Shown one piece after another: positions 60,601 to 64,000 of a DNA stretch of 64,000 bases (the first letter of the stretch is position 1; every line of letters starts with the position of its first letter). The position numbers and the translations under genes are program-made. The DNA comes from Sphingobacteriaceae bacterium. GTDB taxonomy: Bacteria > Bacteroidota > Bacteroidia > Sphingobacteriales > Sphingobacteriaceae. The stretch covers positions 682,001 to 746,000 of the forward strand of contig JAGIAD010000029.1 of the NCBI GenBank assembly GCA_017745075.1, given 5' to 3'. The notes beneath the pieces were generated by a model. It made no database searches and was not told the origin of the DNA. It saw only the letters and a program-made list of their open reading frames with translations.

Positions 60601-61830
60601 TTACTCCGTTGGTTTAGCTTTTGGTTTCTTCTTGCGCCAGACCCTTTTTTTGCCATTATTTTTATGCTGAGGTTTTTTCTCCTCTACATGGGTAATTTCC
60701 ATACCAGCAATATGCTCAGGCAAGGGCATCCGTGGTACCTGCTTTTCAATCAGTTTCTCTATGTTATCGAATTTACGCTTATCCCTTCCATTAACCAGGG
60801 TAATGGCCGTTCCTTTGGTAGCTGCCCTTGCCGTACGTCCAATCCGGTGCACATAATCTGCAGGATCGCCCGGCACATCATAGTTAATAACCAGGTCAAT
60901 TCCTTCTACATCGATACCCCTCGATAATACGTCAGTTCCGATAATGATCGAAAGTCTTTTATTCTTAAAAGCTAATAAAATATCTTCACGCTCTTTCTGG
61001 CCCAAATCAGAATGGAATGCTTCCGCTTTAATACCCAATCCCTTAAAAGCTTTATAAAGTGCTTTTACTTTCTCTTTTGTTGAGGCAAAAATGATACTGC
61101 TTTTGTATTTGCCCTCTTTAAAAATATCGGTAAGCAGGGCTTGTTTTTGCTGATCATGAATATTATAGGCTTGCTGGTCAATCCCTTCGGCAGGTTTAGC
61201 AATAGAGATGGTAATTTGCTTAGGATTGTTCAGAATTTTACCTGCCATATTTCTGATTTTCGGCGCCATGGTGGCCGAAAACAGAAGCGTTTGCCTTTTT
61301 TTGGGCAAATAGCTGATGATCCGGATAATATCGTCGTAAAAGCCCATATCCAGCATCCTGTCGGCCTCATCCAGAATTAAATGCTGCAAATGCTCCAGTT
61401 TTAATACTCCGGACGATAAATGAGCCATTAAACGCCCAGGTGTGGCAATGATAATGTCGACACCTTCTCGCATGGAACGTTTTTGTTGTTCGTAAGCAAT
61501 GCCGTCGCCTCCACCATAAACAGCTAAAGAACTGATGTTGGTGAAATAAGCCAAAGCTTCAACCTGCAGGTCAATTTGCTGGGCAAGCTCGCGGGTTGGT
61601 GCCAAAATCAAAGTATTGTTGTGCCGGTCAGTAGCACGGCTAATTTTATCCATTACCGGCAAAAGATAGCTGGCGGTTTTTCCAGTACCCGTTTGGGCAC
61701 AGGCAATCAGATCGTGATGATCTAAAATTACCGGAATGGCTTGTTCTTGTATCGGAGTAGCGCTTTTATAACCCATGGCCATTAAGCCTTCAAATAAATC
61801 GGGGTTAAAATTAAAATCGTTAAAATTCAA
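60601..61830 (-). CDS. rhlE: DEAD-box RNA helicase (RhlE type)
   Basis: The protein (409 aa) has the two RecA-like domains of a DEAD-box ATP-dependent RNA helicase. Motifs in order: Q motif near 26 (ATPIQEQAI), AQTGTGKT at 45-52, PTRELAQQ at 78-85, DEAD at 154-157, SAT at 185-187 and HRIGRTAR near 325. A basic C-terminal tail (RVWRKKKPKAKP) probably binds RNA. The RhlE group acts in ribosome assembly and RNA turnover, often in cold or stress. The upstream gap contains only short sequence. No operon partner is evident. Confidence 0.95.
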   Translation of the reverse strand: MNFNDFNFNPDLFEGLMAMGYKSATPIQEQAIPVILDHHDLIACAQTGTGKTASYLLPVMDKISRATDRHNNTLILAPTRELAQQIDLQVEALAYFTNISSLAVYGGGDGIAYEQQKRSMREGVDIIIATPGRLMAHLSSGVLKLEHLQHLILDEADRMLDMGFYDDIIRIISYLPKKRQTLLFSATMAPKIRNMAGKILNNPKQITISIAKPAEGIDQQAYNIHDQQKQALLTDIFKEGKYKSSIIFASTKEKVKALYKAFKGLGIKAEAFHSDLGQKEREDILLAFKNKRLSIIIGTDVLSRGIDVEGIDLVINYDVPGDPADYVHRIGRTARAATKGTAITLVNGRDKRKFDNIEKLIEKQVPRMPLPEHIAGMEITHVEEKKPQHKNNGKKRVWRKKKPKAKPTE

Positions 61831-61970
61831 TCTGCTTGTTTTTGTCTTTTAGCAAAAGTACCTCAAATTAAGGCCAATAGCAAACGCATTTCAAACATCC
61901 ATAAAGGATTGATGGTTTTAACTGCAGTAGCCACGCTGAAATCCTTTTACAACCCTTAAAATCTTTAAAC

Positions 61971-62000
61971 AAAAAATGCCCCGGTCATAACCGGGGCATT
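61971..62000 (-). terminator. Terminator after hsp20
   Basis: AATGCCCCGG (61975-61984) pairs perfectly with CCGGGGCATT (61991-62000); on the minus strand it ends in a T run. Confidence 0.9.
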
Positions 62001-62023
62001 AGCGAAATTATAATAGACAAAAC

Positions 62024-62470
62024 TTAGTCCACCAGAATAGCTTGTTCCGGTGTGTTGGTTTCGGGGTTTTTAGGTAAGGTAACCTTTAAAATTCCATCGG
62101 CATAAGTTGCAGCAATCTGGTCGTTAAGTACTTTTCCGTTTAAAGCAAAGGCCCTTTCAAAAGCACCGTTGCTGTATTCGCGGCGACTAAATTTTTCGCT
62201 TGGTGCTTCTTCGGCCGGCTTATAGGAAATGGTTAAAACATCATCTTTGGTTACCACTTTCAGATTTTCTTTAACCAGGGCGGGGGCATAGAGGTGAATA
62301 ATGAAACTATTTTCGGTTTCTTCGATATTTACAGGAACGCGCCTGAAGCTACGGTTAAACATTTCGTAACCTTGTTTAAAACGGCCTCCAAAGTGGTGAC
62401 CAAATCTGCCGCCCCTATGGCCGCAACCGTAATGCATTTTGCCTGAATGGCCGCTATGTTTGTTGTACAT
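62024..62470 (-). CDS. Small heat-shock protein (Hsp20/alpha-crystallin)
   Basis: The protein (148 aa) has an alpha-crystallin domain (about 45-148): VPVNIEETENSFIIHLYAPALVKENLKVVTKDDVLTISY, and the region ILKVTLPKN. The N-terminal 40 residues are Gly- and His-rich (HYGCGHRGGRFGHH), which is unusual and may bind metal or make it aggregation-prone. Small heat-shock proteins hold unfolded proteins for refolding by other chaperones. It is transcribed downstream of the truncated glycosyltransferase and ends at a strong terminator. A hairpin (62506-62524) lies just upstream of its start, possibly ending the fragment's transcript. Confidence 0.93.
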   Translation of the reverse strand: MYNKHSGHSGKMHYGCGHRGGRFGHHFGGRFKQGYEMFNRSFRRVPVNIEETENSFIIHLYAPALVKENLKVVTKDDVLTISYKPAEEAPSEKFSRREYSNGAFERAFALNGKVLNDQIAATYADGILKVTLPKNPETNTPEQAILVD

Positions 62471-62505
62471 GTTTTTAAAATTTAATGGTTTGTAATAATT
62501 AATTC

Positions 62506-62524
62506 GCTGGCCTTTATGGCCGGC
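62506..62524 (-). terminator. GC-rich hairpin between the glycosyltransferase fragment and hsp20
   Basis: GCTGGCC (62506-62512) and GGCCGGC (62518-62524) pair around TTTAT, with one G-T pair. The following bases on the minus strand are AT-rich but lack a clean T run, so termination is uncertain. Confidence 0.4.
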
Positions 62525-62526
62525 AT

Positions 62527-62907
62527 TTAACTGGCAACACCAAACTGTGCTTTGGGTATTCCCAGTAATTGGGTAATGATATTGGCATATGGATATGCAG
62601 GAGAAAACACGGCGTAATCGAACTTCAACCCTCTGATCTGTACCACAATATCATCGATAAATTTCATCGGTTCCAGCAATGCACTGATGAGACCCGACTT
62701 AGATTCGTCGCTTTTCTTTTGCTGAAAAACATCAAGACCTGCTTTGTAAGGCTTAAAATCGGCACCTATACCCTCAACAGGCTCCTGAAACTCATCAGAA
62801 CTGAAAAAGGTAACCTCCTGCCCTTTATTAATCAGCTCGTTTGCCAGCCCTAAAATCGGACTTGCAGAACTGTCGTATGGATTAGCTAAAAAAAGTACGC
62901 GCGACAT
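62527..62907 (-). pseudogene. 3'-truncated MGT/YjiC-like glycosyltransferase fragment
   Basis: The frame (126 aa) matches the N-terminal part of macrolide/YjiC-type GT1 glycosyltransferases: a beta strand MSRVLFLANP, the phrase LGLANELINKGQEVTFFSSDEFQEPVEGIGADF, and a second strand with LKFDYAVFSPAYPYANIITQLLGIP. Complete members have about 390 residues; here a stop follows residue 126 and hsp20 begins 56 bp later. The entire sugar-nucleotide-binding C-terminal domain is missing, so glycosyl transfer is very unlikely. It may be a decayed gene left by a deletion or, less likely, a short protein with a new job. The start codon and reading frame of the remaining part are intact. Confidence 0.7.
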
Positions 62908-62913
62908 ATCAGT

Positions 62914-63153
62914 TTATTTTACGGGGATCATTCTTCCTGCACTTTCTTCCTTTAGGTCAAAAGTGCCTGTTGTGTTGTTCCTGTGGTGATTAAAAGCATG
63001 GCTTTTCTGTGCTGGCCCGCAATTATGCTCATGGTAGTACCTGTTTCTAAAATCCAGGCGATCGCGGTAACCGTTTTGAACGGCCAGTACATTTAAACTG
63101 TAAAAAGTTGCTCCGGCAGCCGCTAAGGCTAAAAATATTCTAAATGCTCTCAT
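62914..63153 (-). CDS. Small exported or membrane-anchored hypothetical protein
   Basis: The protein (79 aa) has a hydrophobic N-terminus (about 5-25, AFRIFLALAAAGATFYSL) like an uncleaved signal or membrane anchor, followed by a short polar region rich in His, Asn and Arg with one Cys. I recognise no family. It is directly upstream (7 bp) of the glycosyltransferase fragment on the same strand and just downstream of another small membrane protein gene, so the set may be one stress-induced transcript with hsp20. No catalytic motif is present. Confidence 0.6.
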   Translation of the reverse strand: MRAFRIFLALAAAGATFYSLNVLAVQNGYRDRLDFRNRYYHEHNCGPAQKSHAFNHHRNNTTGTFDLKEESAGRMIPVK

Positions 63154-63160
63154 GGCTAAA

Positions 63161-63427
63161 TTAATTTACGTTTATACTGTTTGTTATGCCGTTACCCTGA
63201 ATGTCTGGACGGTACCATTGGCCATCAATTGGGGTAATCGGCTCAAAGTGATGAGGATAGTACCCGCCAAACCTTTGGTTGAAGTACCTGCGACGTTTAT
63301 AGGCAAACATCCTGAATACCATGCCGATGAGCATAACGATTAAAATAAATTTGAATATGAATGGAACGAAGAACACGGCTGCACCGAGTACGATTCCGAA
63401 TCCTATGGCTTTTAATATTTTTTTCAT
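63161..63427 (-). CDS. Small membrane protein, unknown function
   Basis: The protein (88 aa) starts at the ATG at 63427; an upstream in-frame extension to 63577 lacks any conserved look and is probably not translated. One or two membrane helices (about 7-38, with GFGIVLGAAVFFVPFIFKFILIVMLIGMVF) are followed by a basic stretch (YKRRRYFNQRFGGYYPHHF) and a short tail. The motif-like RRRYFNQRFGGYYPHHF suggests a cytoplasmic or surface basic tail. An A/G-rich stretch, AAGGAAAATCACC, precedes the start. It heads the small gene row ending with hsp20. Function unknown. Confidence 0.65.
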   Translation of the reverse strand: MKKILKAIGFGIVLGAAVFFVPFIFKFILIVMLIGMVFRMFAYKRRRYFNQRFGGYYPHHFEPITPIDGQWYRPDIQGNGITNSINVN

Positions 63428-63679
63428 GGTGATTTTCCTTCTTTGATTAGGTAGACGGCAGAGAAAAGATTTTACTTTAATTTTTTTGAAATATTTTTTG
63501 AAGCTTTTTGGTAATCTCTCCAATATTAAAGTTCTCCGGACAGGCACCATTGACGCACACTTAAGAAATGTCGTCATTGCTAAGTGACCATGCTAGGCCC
63601 CTGAAAAAATAAGCATGACGTTTTTATACAGTGGTTAAATTAGTTTTAAATTTTTCCACTTGTAAAACTCAGGTGATCT

Positions 63680-63764
63680 CAGGTGGCTAAGGTGGTGATA
63701 AAAATAAACATTACGCTGTTTGATTTACCACCTAAGCCGCCTGAAAACATCTAAGTTTAGATGT
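63680..63764. repeat. GGTGG-class inverted repeat
   Basis: CAGGTGGCTAAGGTGGT (63680-63696) opposes ACCACCTAAGCCGCCTG (63727-63743) with 15 of 17 matches. A second palindrome, ACATCTAA-GT-TTAGATGT (63747-63764), follows at once. This is a distinct repeat family. The region 63428-63679 shows nothing further that I can support. Confidence 0.55.
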
Positions 63765-63820
63765 TCCTTTAGATGTCTTATGTAGTAAAAAATTACTGGT
63801 TTTCAACAATTTACATGAAC

Positions 63821-63915
63821 GTCATTGCGAGAAGGAACGACGAAGCAATCTCTCTTGCTAACGATCCTTGGTATACAGATTGCTTCGTCGGCTGAAAAAG
63901 CCTTCTCGCAAGGAC
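63821..63915. repeat. GTCAT-class palindromic repeat
   Basis: GTCATTGCGAGAAGG opposes CCTTCTCGCAAGGAC, and inside GACGAAGCAATCT opposes AGATTGCTTCGTC. These long perfect inner arms make it the best-preserved copy in the window. Confidence 0.8.
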
Positions 63916-63939
63916 GATTTCCTGAGGAGACCCAAAACA

Positions 63940-63960
63940 AAAAAGCCAGCTAAGCTGGCT
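63940..63960 (-). terminator. Terminator of the edge-cut gene
   Basis: AGCCAGCT (63944-63951) pairs with AGCTGGCT (63953-63960) around one base (in practice a 3-base loop); on the minus strand a T run follows. Confidence 0.7.
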
Positions 63961-63971
63961 CCAATTATTAT

Positions 63972-64000
63972 TTAATGTTGGTCGTGGCGACCCCAGCCGC
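63972..64000 (-). CDS. 3' end of a gene cut by the window edge
   Basis: On the minus strand the reading frame ends ...GWGRHDQH followed by a stop (63972-63974) with a terminator 12 bp downstream, so this is plausibly the end of a small Gly/His/Arg-rich protein. Only nine codons are visible, so no function can be given. Confidence 0.35.

Noticed and set aside
63428..63577. Upstream extension of the small membrane protein at 63161-63427
   Set aside because: The extra 50 residues are basic with no conserved look, while the ATG at 63427 is preceded by AAGGAAAATCACC and directly begins the membrane segment.
1..64000. tRNA, rRNA, riboswitch, insertion sequence or phage genes
   Set aside because: Both strands of the gaps were read for cloverleaf ends, known riboswitch cores and transposase motifs; none was convincing. 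A covariance-model search would be decisive.

Overview
The window looks like chromosomal DNA from a Bacteroidota bacterium of the Sphingobacteriaceae, most likely Pedobacter or a close relative. The genus is an inference from gene style, not a search. Supporting features are three SusC/SusD outer-membrane pairs, a type IX secretion substrate followed by a PorP/SprF protein, futalosine-pathway menaquinone genes, Bacteroidota-type promoters (TAnnTTTG), very few Shine-Dalgarno sequences, and many short palindromic repeats between genes. No rRNA, tRNA, CRISPR array, transposase or phage gene was seen.

Layout. 0-2 kb: a secreted metallophosphoesterase fused to a PQQ-type beta-propeller. 2-18.7 kb: three susC-susD units on the minus strand, one with an added DUF4397 lipoprotein, plus a divergent DeoR-family regulator. 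Direct repeats ACGCA-N5-ACGCA with a 10-bp period lie at the regulator/susC promoter region and upstream of a second susC, suggesting a local DeoR regulon. 18.8-26.8 kb: an amino-sugar and peptidoglycan-recycling block with anmK, a NagB/PIG-L fusion, a NagX-like DUF5009 membrane protein, a LacI-family regulator and a GHL10 (DigH-like) hydrolase. 27-38.5 kb: a coiled-coil membrane protein, a very large NtrY-like histidine kinase, fabD, a PTPS/folE pair, mqnB and mqnD, and an RprXY-like two-component system.

38.7-47.3 kb: an OB-fold DUF3127 protein with an SSB-like tail, a THUMP RNA methyltransferase, small regulatory and HD-domain genes, a radical-SAM/DUF4130 pair of the putative DNA-repair type, and groES-groEL. 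47.5-54.5 kb: a 1986-residue PKD/Ig-like protein with a type B T9SS sorting domain, followed directly by a PorP/SprF gene. 54.5-64 kb: MgtC, RDD, L-serine ammonia-lyase, a secreted C1B peptidase, an AEC transporter, Dps, an RhlE-type helicase, Hsp20, a truncated glycosyltransferase, two small membrane proteins and the 3' end of a gene cut by the window edge.

The functional theme of the first 27 kb is capture of an outside substrate by SusCD pairs followed by amino-sugar catabolism and cell-wall recycling. No secreted polysaccharidase accompanies the SusCD pairs, so their substrate is open. Gaps between genes are unusually rich in imperfect palindromic elements of several families. One sits in the radical-SAM/DUF4130 operon, one supplies the last codons of the LacI gene, and about 650 bp between nagB and the DUF5009 gene consist almost wholly of such elements. 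Best leads for new biology are the DeoR/ACGCA regulon, the NagB/PIG-L fusion with a changed catalytic residue, the radical-SAM/DUF4130 pair, and the DUF3127 protein with an SSB-like tip.
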